This document shows positions 7,336-15,186 of a DNA stretch of 64,000 nt, piece after piece. A program made the translations under genes and the position numbers. The DNA comes from JBAWWY01 sp037144355 (GTDB lineage Bacteria; Bacillota; Clostridia; Peptostreptococcales; Anaerovoracaceae): contig JBAWWY010000001.1 in assembly GCA_037144355.1 (NCBI GenBank), forward strand, positions 544,574 to 608,573. Reading direction: 5' to 3'. Under the pieces are notes generated by a model. The model saw only the letters and a list, made by a program, of their open reading frames with translations, was not told where the DNA came from and made no database searches. The stretch's first letter is position 1. Every line of letters begins with the position of its first letter.

Positions 7336-9123
7336 CTACCATGGTTTTTTTAGAACCTTTTCAATAAATATCTTTGCAATTCCAGGGTCGAATTGAAATC
7401 CGGCGCATCTTTTTATCTCGCTTATTGCTTCGTCTTCGCTCAATATTTTTCCATACGTCCTTTGTGATGTCATGGCATCATATGCATCTGCAATTGCAAT
7501 TATTCTACCCTGCATAGATATTTCCTCGCCTTTTAAACCTTTGGGATATCCGGTTCCGTCCCATCTTTCCTGATGTTCCAAGATATGGTCTGCTATTTCT
7601 GAAAATTCATTCACCGAGCTTAATATTCTGTATCCGATTTCCGAATGTTTGTTGATTTCCTTGATTTCACTGTTATTTAACTTCTCTTTCTTGTTTAGAA
7701 TATTTTCATCGATTCCTATCTTGCCGATATCATGCATCAGCCCTGCTGTTTTTATTTGGTTTACAATTTCCTTATGAAGATTCATCTTTGTAGCAATGCT
7801 TTTACAAATCTCGCTTACCCGTTTTGAATGCAACATTTCCCTATTGTTTTTTTCATATAATGTACTCATTATCAAATCTATTGTTTGACTTCTCATGCTG
7901 GTGCTCTCGTACAGTTTCTTTCTATAGAGGTCGTCTTCTGCATCCTTGAATATTCTTTGTATGTTTTCTTCTTCACTATTCTTTGTTTCAAATCCAAATG
8001 AAATTGATACTCCAACTGAATCCACTTTCTCATTTAATGCCAAATACTTGATCCTATCTATAACTTTTGAGGTTTCCAACTCATCCGTCTTTGGGAGAAT
8101 AATAACAAATTCATCGCCACCTAGTCTTGCAACAATATCGTCGGCTCTGCAGCCTTTCTTTATTATGTCAGCTACTTTCTTTAGAAGCTCGTCACCCTTT
8201 TGGTGGCCAAAGGAGTCGTTTATCAGCTTCAATCCGTTTACATCACCCATTACAATAGTCAGAGGAAGATTTCTTTCCTTGTCCAGCCTCATTAGCTCTT
8301 CTTCGTAGAATCTTCGGTTGTATAATCCTGTAAGTTGGTCATGGTAGCTTAGATAGATAATTTCTTCTTCTCTCTTCTTCTGATTGGTAATGTCTATTCC
8401 CAATCCGGTAAAAAACTGTTTCCCATCCAATTTGAAAGCGCTGGCTGTAAAGTACATTGGAATTATTGACCCATCTTTTCTCTGAAGGTTAGCTTCCGCC
8501 TCCCCAAATCCTTCTTCAAGTGCCTTCTTTATACCTTCCAGTACCGCTGTCTGACTTTTAATATCACCCTTGTACCAGTCGAGCAAACTCATCTTTGATA
8601 ATTCCTCACTGGAATATCCGGTCATTTCTTCGTGCCTCGAGTTGAATCTTACAAGCCGGCTCTGGTCATCGTATAGATAGATCATTCCAGGAGCGCTGCT
8701 AAAAATTGCATCTGTAAGAGCTTTTTCCTTTAATAGTTCTCCTTCGGTTTCCTTGATGCTTGTTATATCCGTAACCGCGAGATGGCAAATTTGGAGGCCA
8801 TTTTCATTTTTTACAGCATTGGCCACTATATGGACCCATATGATGTTTTTATCTTTTTTAACCATTCTTATTACACATGCCTGGGCCTGCGCTTCTTCGA
8901 AAAGTTCTCTCCTGTGTTGGAAATAACTTCCCTTGTCTTCTTCGAATATATAATTTAAAATTGGCTGGTCACTCAAATCTTCAGGAGATAAGCCCAATAT
9001 GGTGGCAGCAGCTAAATTTGCATCATTTATAATTCCCTCATCTGATATTATCAAATATCCAACTGGTGCGAGATCAAAAGTCTCCTCCTGTGCTCTGAGT
9101 TTTTTTTGTTTTGCCTTTGCCAT
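7336..9123 (-). CDS. PAS-PAS-GGDEF-HD-GYP cyclic-di-GMP turnover protein
   Basis: About 595 residues, no membrane segment. Two PAS domains (roughly residues 15-120 and 130-245) are followed by a GGDEF diguanylate cyclase domain (about 255-410, active site LGGDEF intact) and an HD-GYP phosphodiesterase domain (about 420-590, with HDIGKIG and ERWDGTGYPKG). Both catalytic sites look intact, so it may make and degrade c-di-GMP depending on the PAS signal. The true start is the ATG at 9123 with GGGGAG upstream; an upstream in-frame TTG is not needed. The GGDEF-HD-GYP half closely resembles that of the gene at 30171. Confidence 0.93.
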   Translation of the reverse strand: MAKAKQKKLRAQEETFDLAPVGYLIISDEGIINDANLAAATILGLSPEDLSDQPILNYIFEEDKGSYFQHRRELFEEAQAQACVIRMVKKDKNIIWVHIVANAVKNENGLQICHLAVTDITSIKETEGELLKEKALTDAIFSSAPGMIYLYDDQSRLVRFNSRHEEMTGYSSEELSKMSLLDWYKGDIKSQTAVLEGIKKALEEGFGEAEANLQRKDGSIIPMYFTASAFKLDGKQFFTGLGIDITNQKKREEEIIYLSYHDQLTGLYNRRFYEEELMRLDKERNLPLTIVMGDVNGLKLINDSFGHQKGDELLKKVADIIKKGCRADDIVARLGGDEFVIILPKTDELETSKVIDRIKYLALNEKVDSVGVSISFGFETKNSEEENIQRIFKDAEDDLYRKKLYESTSMRSQTIDLIMSTLYEKNNREMLHSKRVSEICKSIATKMNLHKEIVNQIKTAGLMHDIGKIGIDENILNKKEKLNNSEIKEINKHSEIGYRILSSVNEFSEIADHILEHQERWDGTGYPKGLKGEEISMQGRIIAIADAYDAMTSQRTYGKILSEDEAISEIKRCAGFQFDPGIAKIFIEKVLKKPW

Positions 9124-9334
9124 ATATCTCTCCCCTCGCATTGCCAAATTTTCCTTACGTTTAAAAAAACTTTACTCCCTATTTCAAATAAAGTCAATTA
9201 AGTCGCTGTGTCAAACGTAGTGTTATCAATAGGTCGATTTGACTTTTATAAACTAAATTTCGGTCTTTTGTGGTATAATAATATTGAAATTAAGAGAATC
9301 ACCGTTGTTTCTTAATATTAAGGAGGTTTTTAAA

Positions 9335-9772
9335 ATGGGAGAATTAAAAGACAAATTAGGAAAATTGTTTGGTGAAGTTAAAGACAAATCAGGCGACTTA
9401 AAAAGTAAGGCTGAGTCTGCATTTGATGATATTAAAGACAAGTCTGGGGATTTAAAAGACAAGGCTGAAGTTGCTTTTGAAGATGCTAAGAAGAAATCTG
9501 TTGTTCTTAAAGACAAAGCTGAAGTAGTTTTAGAAGATGCGAAGAAGAAATCTGCTGTTCTTAAAGACAAAGCTGAAGTCGCTTTTGAAGATGCAAAGAA
9601 GAATTCAGAGGTTTTAAAAGATAAGGCTGAAGTAGTCCTTGACGATGTGAAGAAAAAGGCTGATGAGTTCAAGGTTAAAGCCGAAGCCGCCGCAGAAGAA
9701 ATGAAAAAGAAATCGGATGCTGCTAAAAATACAGAAAAAGCCCCTGCAGGCAAGGATAAAAAGACTAAATAG
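9335..9772 (+). CDS. Lysine-rich LEA-like protein of tandem 18-residue helical repeats
   Basis: A 145-residue, highly charged protein made almost wholly of Lys, Glu, Asp and Ala. Six units of 18 residues occupy residues 16-123, with the pattern KxKSxxLKDKAEVxxEDx, followed by a partial seventh. Eighteen residues equal five helical turns, so it should form a long amphipathic helix or coiled coil, like LEA or YtxH-type stress proteins. There is no signal peptide. The start at 9335 has AAGGAGG upstream; the longer reading from 9284 lacks support. A TGGTATAAT extended -10 lies around 9268. Function is probably protective or structural, which is inference. Confidence 0.8.
   Translation: MGELKDKLGKLFGEVKDKSGDLKSKAESAFDDIKDKSGDLKDKAEVAFEDAKKKSVVLKDKAEVVLEDAKKKSAVLKDKAEVAFEDAKKNSEVLKDKAEVVLDDVKKKADEFKVKAEAAAEEMKKKSDAAKNTEKAPAGKDKKTK
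9380..9703 (+). repeat. Six tandem 54-bp repeats encoding 18-residue helical units
   Basis: Within the LEA-like gene the 54-base unit recurs six times in frame. The best conserved core encodes LKDKAEV, and units two to five match each other most closely. The antisense strand therefore also contains a long open frame, which is a by-product of the repeats. Confidence 0.85.
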
Positions 9773-9989
9773 ATCTATTGGTCCAGGCAGGCAGTATGTC
9801 TTGAATCCATTGCAATGCAAGGAGAAAAATATTTTAAAAATAAAGTTTGCATATTTAAAATATACGTAGTACAATGATTGAGTTAGCTAAACAAGCTAAT
9901 GGATTATTTTTTCAGACAGACTTCTTTATTTAAAGGTTGGAGTGTATCTAGAATCATAAGTCCTATTTTACATAAGGAGGTATACACAT

Positions 9990-10157
9990 ATGACAGACAA
10001 AACATTAGTATGTAAGGATTGCGGCGCATCTTTCGTTTTTACGGAAGGCGAACAAACATTCTACAAGGAAAAAGGCTTTGAAAATGAGCCACAAAGATGT
10101 CTAGAATGCAGAGCAGCTAAAAAGAGACAGAACAGAAGCAATAGCTACGATAGATAA
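9990..10157 (+). CDS. Small zinc-ribbon domain protein (zf-trcl type)
   Basis: A 55-residue protein with two CxxC knuckles, VCKDCG at residues 7-12 and RCLEC at 36-40, separated by the FVFTEGEQTFYKEKGF segment characteristic of the probable zinc-ribbon family PF13451. A basic tail (AAKKRQNR) could contact nucleic acid. AAGGAGG stands nine bases before the ATG. It is followed by a strong terminator. Role unknown; such proteins are common in Clostridia and are often linked to nucleic-acid binding. Confidence 0.88.
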   Translation: MTDKTLVCKDCGASFVFTEGEQTFYKEKGFENEPQRCLECRAAKKRQNRSNSYDR

Positions 10158-10174
10158 TAACAGATTGCAAATTT

Positions 10175-10200
10175 AAAGAGAGCTTCGGCTCTCTTTTTTT
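10175..10200 (+). terminator. Rho-independent terminator after the zinc-ribbon gene
   Basis: AAAGAGAGC-TTCG-GCTCTCTTT forms a nine-pair stem with a stable TTCG loop and continues into a T tract. Confidence 0.92.
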
Positions 10201-10283
10201 ATTGCTTCCAAACACCCCAAAGATTATTGCGAGGTGTAAAAGTAGGCTTGTATTTTCCTTTCTTCTTCCCATATAATTTGGAA

Positions 10284-10310
10284 GGGAAAGTTGTATTATG
10301 CAACTTTCCC
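10284..10310. terminator. Ten-bp perfect hairpin downstream of the desulfurase-like gene
   Basis: GGGAAAGTTG at 10284-10293 pairs fully with CAACTTTCCC at 10301-10310 across a seven-base loop. It lies between two genes that end towards it, so it may terminate transcription from the minus-strand gene. The T tail is weak in both directions. Confidence 0.5.
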
Positions 10311-10358
10311 TCTCTTTGAATATGATACTTAAATAACCTGATTTGAATTAGCTTATTT

Positions 10359-11609
10359 CTAAGCTAGCTCGCTGATTGCAGCAAGCGCTCTGTCAATTTC
10401 CTGAATTGTATTATATGGTGCAAGCCCGATACGGATCAGGCCTCCGGAATCCCTCAACCCGAAAACAAAGATTAATTTGGATGCGAAAAAATCTCCATCC
10501 CAGACAAATATTCCCTTGCTGGCTAAATGCTCTGCAACTTCCCGAGGACTTCTATTTTTTAAAGTGAACGATACTGTGGATGTCCTTGGATGTCCTTTAG
10601 GCGGGCCGTATACCTTGATTCCCGGTATTTGTTCCAGACCATCAATTAAATACTCTGTAAGGGGCTTTTCGTAGGCTTCCATGGCAAGCATGCCTGCCAC
10701 CACGCTGCGTCTTCTACCAGTCAGTCCAATAATTTTGTCAGCAAAATCTTTTTCATATAATTCTCCAACTGACTCTATGAAAGCTATCGCTTCTCCTGCG
10801 CCAGCAATACCTTCATGGTTCAATGTTCCAGTTTCAAACTTCAGCGGAGCCCAGTTTTCCTGCTCTTTGACTTTTATAGTTCTAAGGCCTTCCATAACCT
10901 CCTTTTTTGCATATAGTATCCCTATATGTGGTCCAAATAGCTTGTATGCCGAGCAGATCAAGAAGTCTGTTTCTATTTCTCTAACATCAATTGGTCCATG
11001 CAATGCATAATTTACAGCGTCAACCATTGTTAAAGCTCCCACTGCATGAGCCATTGAAACCATTTTTTTTACATCGCTTATGGTACCAACGCCATTTGAA
11101 GCATAGTTGAAAGCTGCCACCTTGGTCCTACTGTTCAATTTGGATGCGAAATCATCCATATCAATAATGCATTTATCCAAATCCACATTGACATTTCGGA
11201 TGATTATTCCCTTCTCTTCCAGTATTTCCCAAGGCCCCCTGTTGCCTTCATGGTCTATGTCGGTAATCAGGATTTCATCCCCAGGCTTCAAATCTCTTGC
11301 TATTGCATGGGAAAGATTGAAATTCATTGTAGTTGCATTTGCTCCAAAGGAAACTTCTTCCCAATCGCAGCCAAATAAATCTGCAAACGCTTTTCTTGTA
11401 TCAGTTATCATGGTATCGGTTTCAATGCTTGTTGCGAAAGCCCCATGAATATTTGAATTATGCCATGTAAGGTAATCTGTAACTTTCTCAATAACCCTCA
11501 TTGGGACTTGAGATCCACCTGGGCAATCCAAATATGCCGCAGGATAGTCATTAATTTTCCTTGCCATTGCGGGAAATTGTTTTCTAACCGATTCAACATC
11601 AAAATTCAT
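10359..11609 (-). CDS. Cysteine desulfurase-like class V aminotransferase (VC1184-type family)
   Basis: PLP enzyme of 416 residues resembling the am_tr_V_VC1184 group of cysteine desulfurase-like proteins. It starts VRKQFPAMARKIN and AAYLDCPGGSQVP, has the HEGNRGPWE segment typical of the group, and carries the PLP lysine in SAYKLFGPHIG. A persulfide-forming cysteine loop like that of IscS is not evident, so desulfurase activity is uncertain; cleavage of another amino acid is possible. GGAGG before the ATG fixes the start. The acetyltransferase-like gene lies 24 bases upstream, so they are probably co-transcribed. Confidence 0.85.
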   Translation of the reverse strand: MNFDVESVRKQFPAMARKINDYPAAYLDCPGGSQVPMRVIEKVTDYLTWHNSNIHGAFATSIETDTMITDTRKAFADLFGCDWEEVSFGANATTMNFNLSHAIARDLKPGDEILITDIDHEGNRGPWEILEEKGIIIRNVNVDLDKCIIDMDDFASKLNSRTKVAAFNYASNGVGTISDVKKMVSMAHAVGALTMVDAVNYALHGPIDVREIETDFLICSAYKLFGPHIGILYAKKEVMEGLRTIKVKEQENWAPLKFETGTLNHEGIAGAGEAIAFIESVGELYEKDFADKIIGLTGRRRSVVAGMLAMEAYEKPLTEYLIDGLEQIPGIKVYGPPKGHPRTSTVSFTLKNRSPREVAEHLASKGIFVWDGDFFASKLIFVFGLRDSGGLIRIGLAPYNTIQEIDRALAAISELA

Positions 11610-11633
11610 ATTAATCCTCCATTTTTATTATAT

Positions 11634-12188
11634 TTAATCTACTTTTGCGATAAACTCATTAAATGTGGAAATATAGATAACCGAGTTATGTCCCGACGCT
11701 CCAACTCTCTTAAACCCCATGCCTTTTGAGAATTTCTCACCTTGCGCGGTAACATTGCTGGTTATTATTGATTCAATCATTATTCCTTTGTCCATATATT
11801 GCTGCAGATGTTTCAAGTGCTCTTTTATCATATTCCTTATTGCATTGCTCTTTCTATAAGGCTCATCAACGACGATGCAAGATAAAAGCAAATTTACCGT
11901 ATCCCCTTTTGCCAGCGTATCCAGATCGATCATATCATCGGTCTTCAGATACTTGTCGTTTAAGCGACCTTTTTTTATCTTGTTGAAAACATCCTCCTTG
12001 ATTGGGATGATATCCATAAAAGCAACGATTTTCCCGCCCTCTTCTAAAGCCACATCGGTTTGTGGAAAAGCCTTGTACCATTCATAGGCCTCTTTATGAG
12101 GTGTAACATGATCTTCAGAGTAATATTTTAATTCAAGTTTCTCCATTTGTATAAAATCTTGCAAGGTTTTTTTCTCTTTAATATTCAT
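11634..12188 (-). CDS. GNAT-like acetyltransferase, weakly recognised
   Basis: A 184-residue soluble protein. The central LLLSCIVVDEPYRKSNAIRNMIKEHL resembles the acetyl-CoA binding strand and helix of GNAT enzymes (V-x-x-x-x-R-x-x-x-x), and GEKFSKGMGFKRVG fits the C-terminal GNAT strand. Substrate unknown. GAGGATTTT lies before the ATG. It sits in a close same-strand row with the molybdopterin-domain lipoprotein (nine bases upstream) and the desulfurase-like gene downstream. Confidence 0.65.
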   Translation of the reverse strand: MNIKEKKTLQDFIQMEKLELKYYSEDHVTPHKEAYEWYKAFPQTDVALEEGGKIVAFMDIIPIKEDVFNKIKKGRLNDKYLKTDDMIDLDTLAKGDTVNLLLSCIVVDEPYRKSNAIRNMIKEHLKHLQQYMDKGIMIESIITSNVTAQGEKFSKGMGFKRVGASGHNSVIYISTFNEFIAKVD

Positions 12189-12197
12189 AAAATCCTC

Positions 12198-12896
12198 TTA
12201 ATTCCTGTTTGCAGGGACATCAGCATTGTTGTCATAACCCCTGCTTTCCCAAAATCCAGTATAATTTGGATTGTCGGTTAGCTCTATCTCGTTCACCCAT
12301 CTTGCCCATTTGTAGCCAAGCTTGTCTTCCGCTACTACAATAAATGGAAAACCCAATGAATTTGGCAAAACAATACCATTTGAAGAATAGGCAATTATTA
12401 TTTTCTTGTCAATTATAGTCTGTAACGGAAGCGATGTGGTATATCCATCAACTCCGTGGAAAATTACCGTATTGGCCGTGCTTTTAGCTTTTGCGGTTTG
12501 GATTATATCGTCCAGCAATGCACCTTTCCAAAGTATGGTTGCATCCCATCCTTCCACGCAATGTAAGATTATTAACTTTTCATAACTGTCCATCTTCAAT
12601 ACATCATCATAGGTCAGAGTGGCTGGCTTATCTACAAGCCCTGATACCTTTAAAACATAAGTTTTTATATCAACATTTTGAATGCCGTTTATGGAATTAT
12701 CCCTCGGACCAACTGAAGGGTCAAGGTTTGTACCCTTATAATTCTTTATTTCCAATTTGCTGTAGCGATCTTCAGTCGCCTTGCTGGTAGTGTCTCCATT
12801 GCCACTTCCTATTCCAGGAATACCATTGCAAGCCGTCAATAAAATTAAAGTAACAACCGATGATGCCAATACCCAATTACGCAAATATCTATTCAT
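12198..12896 (-). CDS. Molybdopterin-dependent oxidoreductase-fold lipoprotein (sulfite oxidase/YedY-like)
   Basis: A 232-residue secreted protein with a lipoprotein signal (lipobox LLTAC) and a sulfite-oxidase-type molybdopterin domain (PF00174). The core has LKVSGLVDKPATLTYDDV and LHCVEGWDATILWKG, where the Cys of LHCVEGW is the expected molybdenum ligand. GVDGYTTSLPL and NSLGFPFIVV follow in the family order. It lacks the C-terminal dimerisation domain, like YedY-type single-domain proteins. Physiological substrate unknown. AAAGGAG lies before the ATG. Confidence 0.88.
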   Translation of the reverse strand: MNRYLRNWVLASSVVTLILLTACNGIPGIGSGNGDTTSKATEDRYSKLEIKNYKGTNLDPSVGPRDNSINGIQNVDIKTYVLKVSGLVDKPATLTYDDVLKMDSYEKLIILHCVEGWDATILWKGALLDDIIQTAKAKSTANTVIFHGVDGYTTSLPLQTIIDKKIIIAYSSNGIVLPNSLGFPFIVVAEDKLGYKWARWVNEIELTDNPNYTGFWESRGYDNNADVPANRN

Positions 12897-12970
12897 AATA
12901 TTCTCCTTTTACCACTTACTTTTTAATTCTATCAGTAAAACAGCAAATATTAAAGCGATACTTTAAAATA

Positions 12971-12999
12971 CCAGCCGCAGAAAAGATTTCCGCAGCTGG
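12971..12999 (-). terminator. GC-rich hairpin terminating the ArsB/NhaD-type transporter gene
   Basis: On the minus strand CCAGCTGCGGAAA pairs with TTTCTGCGGCTGG (two G-U pairs) and is followed by TATTTT. It lies 38 bases beyond the transporter stop. Confidence 0.7.
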
Positions 13000-13036
13000 C
13001 AATATTAATAATTCATATTTGCTAAAAATTTGAAAA

Positions 13037-14305
13037 TTATCTGAAAAGAACCCACACTAGAACATATCCAACGAGTACAGCAGCCATTGTGAATGGAATA
13101 CTTATTTTCATGAATGTCCAAGGCTTAACTTCATATCCAGCTCTTCTAAGTATTCCAAGACCTGCTATATTTGCCGATGCTCCAATAGGAGTAAGATTTC
13201 CACCTAGGGTAGCTCCGCATAGCAATCCGAAATACAAGACAGTCGGCTCAACATTAAGCAAAGTGGCGATTCCACCTACTACAGGAAGCATGGTGGCAAC
13301 ATATGGTATATTATCGATAAAGGCTGACAAGAATACCGAAGCCCAAACGATAAGAGTATATACGACGAAGATATTGTCTCCGCTGATTCTTACAAATAAA
13401 GCAGCTATATCGTTCACAACTCCAGCCTCTGTAAGACCACCGATTACGATAAACAATCCTGTTAAAAGCATTACTGTGAAATAATCGATTTCCGAAAGTC
13501 CTCTTCTGAAAACCTGGATATCTTTTGTCTTGAAATAACTTCTAATCATTCCTACTATGAATAATGTCACACAAATAATCCCATTGGTTATTTCCGGTTT
13601 GACTGGAAGGAATGAAGCTAAAATTAAAAGAAGAACCATTCCGCAAAGAAGGAAAGTTGGGAAATAATCCTCAACCGTGGCTCTTTCTAAAGCTACAACT
13701 GGCTGTTTCTCTTTTCTAAAGATAAACAGCAATACTGCTATGGAAGCAACCAAGGCTATTTGCACAATAAAGAAAAGTCCTGGCTTCCCATGATAGAAAA
13801 TAAAATCTATGAAATCCATATGGGCATAGCCACCAAGGAGGATTGAAGTTGTATCCCCCACCAGAGTGGCGGCGCCCTCCAGGTTTGAAGCGATTGCAAT
13901 TGCTATTATGCTTGGCACCGGTGATATATTCAACTTTTTCGCTATGACAAGAGCAACTGGAGCAACCATCAGCACAGTTGCAACATTGTCCACAAAAGCG
14001 GAGATAAACCCGGCAAATATGGAGAGGGAAATAATCGCCCATTTGACATCAGGGGTCTTTTCTATAATAATATCCGCCAGCAATGCCGGCATTTTGGATT
14101 CTATGAATAATGAGACAACACCCATTGTTCCAGCTATCATGAGAATAACATTCCAGTTGACAGCAAAGAAAACCTTGTCAAGAGGTAAAATTCCAAGTAT
14201 TACAAAGATTGCTGCCGCCACCAGGGCAATGTATGCTCTGATCTTTGGGAAAAACATTAAAAGTCCGTAGGTTAAAATGAAAATTCCAATTGCAATAGTC
14301 TTCAT
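13037..14305 (-). CDS. ArsB/NhaD/SLC13-type ion transporter
   Basis: Integral membrane protein of 422 residues with about eleven hydrophobic helices, from the ion-transporter superfamily that includes arsenite efflux (ArsB), the NhaD antiporter and citrate carriers (PF03600). Family features are AFVDNVATVLMVAPV and the repeat-related AFIDNIPYVATMLPV, one in each half, plus GATLGGNLTPIGASAN. The latter pattern is close to the P-protein/ArsB-like group. No ars genes are nearby, so the ion is unknown. The ATG at 14305 has AAGGAG; an upstream in-frame extension to 14362 is not needed. Confidence 0.88.
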   Translation of the reverse strand: MKTIAIGIFILTYGLLMFFPKIRAYIALVAAAIFVILGILPLDKVFFAVNWNVILMIAGTMGVVSLFIESKMPALLADIIIEKTPDVKWAIISLSIFAGFISAFVDNVATVLMVAPVALVIAKKLNISPVPSIIAIAIASNLEGAATLVGDTTSILLGGYAHMDFIDFIFYHGKPGLFFIVQIALVASIAVLLFIFRKEKQPVVALERATVEDYFPTFLLCGMVLLLILASFLPVKPEITNGIICVTLFIVGMIRSYFKTKDIQVFRRGLSEIDYFTVMLLTGLFIVIGGLTEAGVVNDIAALFVRISGDNIFVVYTLIVWASVFLSAFIDNIPYVATMLPVVGGIATLLNVEPTVLYFGLLCGATLGGNLTPIGASANIAGLGILRRAGYEVKPWTFMKISIPFTMAAVLVGYVLVWVLFR

Positions 14306-14568
14306 ATCATTCTCCTTCAGTTGTAATTTTTTCTCGGTCGATATATAAATTTTAAAATTCACACAACCATTTCAAGTCATTGAATTGATTGTGATTTTTT
14401 AAGCAATTCTTAATAAATATATACTAAATATTCAGACAATTCAATAGTTTTTATATTGTATACAGTATTATTTAAATATACTTTTTATAATATATCCAAC
14501 CATATGAAATTATTAGCTTGCGCCATAATAATTATGCTATAATTAGAAAAAAATCAGGAGGTGCCTGT

Positions 14569-14763
14569 ATGGTTTTCCAAGTCAAGGGAGCAATTTTTTT
14601 CCTGACTATGTTCTTAGTTATGGTTGTAGCAGTTTTTTTCCTCTGCCAGTATCTTGATAAAAAGACTCTCGGTATTGTTGCTGAATGTGAGGCAAACAAC
14701 CAGCCAATCCCCCGCTGGGTTAAAAATACCAGGATAATATTGAAAAGAAATGTAAATGAATAA
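14569..14763 (+). CDS. Small single-helix membrane protein of unknown function
   Basis: A 64-residue protein with one long hydrophobic segment (residues 7-28) followed by a charged C-terminal half (QYLDKKTLGIVAECEA..., RWVKNTRIILKR). AGGAGG eight bases before the ATG supports the start and rules out a longer reading from 14518. The next gene starts 15 bases downstream on the same strand, so the two form an operon. I do not recognise a family. Confidence 0.68.
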   Translation: MVFQVKGAIFFLTMFLVMVVAVFFLCQYLDKKTLGIVAECEANNQPIPRWVKNTRIILKRNVNE

Positions 14764-14778
14764 TATGGGAGGTCCAAT

Positions 14779-15066
14779 ATGTTGAAAGTTGTTGCAAAGT
14801 GCCAGCTTAAAAGCGGCGCTAAATCAGATTTTATTAAAACCGCAAGAGAATTGATCAGGGAAAGCAAGCTTGAAGCCGGAAATATTTCATATGACCTCTA
14901 TGAGGATTTGAATGATGAAAACAAAGTAGCCTATATTGAAGAATGGAAAAATCAGGATGCTTTCGACTTTCATAGAAAGACTGAGCATTATACCAGGTTG
15001 ATTCCTATTTTGCGGGAATTGCAGGAAGGTCCCAATCAGGTTGCTTTTTATAAAATTGTTGAATAA
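14779..15066 (+). CDS. ABM-family putative quinol monooxygenase (YgiN-like)
   Basis: A 95-residue ferredoxin-like alpha-beta barrel protein of the antibiotic biosynthesis monooxygenase family. Typical features are the opening VVAKCQLKSGAKSDFIKTARELI, the EAGNISYDLYED strand and the EEWKNQDAFDFHRKTEHY segment. Members act as dimeric cofactor-free oxygenases or quinone-related enzymes, but many are uncharacterised. GGAGG lies before the ATG. It is co-transcribed with the small membrane protein gene and followed by a strong terminator. Confidence 0.85.
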   Translation: MLKVVAKCQLKSGAKSDFIKTARELIRESKLEAGNISYDLYEDLNDENKVAYIEEWKNQDAFDFHRKTEHYTRLIPILRELQEGPNQVAFYKIVE

Positions 15067-15117
15067 CTTTAGCAGATTTTAGACGAGATTTAATGGTTTA
15101 GAAGATTTAAGATATAA

Positions 15118-15148
15118 AAGTGCAGATGGATTGAATCCATCTGCACTT
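15118..15148. terminator. Perfect 13-bp terminator hairpin between convergent genes
   Basis: AAGTGCAGATGGA (15118-15130) pairs exactly with TCCATCTGCACTT (15136-15148) around a five-base loop. T-rich sequence follows on both strands, so it probably serves the ABM gene and the TRAP operon in opposite directions. Confidence 0.88.
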
Positions 15149-15186
15149 ATTATTTTGTCATATTATTTTTTTGATTCTTTAATAAT

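Noticed and set aside
9253..9753. 166-codon minus-strand frame opposite the repeat protein
   Set aside because: It is a mirror of the 54-base repeats (repeated FFFASSKATSAL units) and has no start signal.
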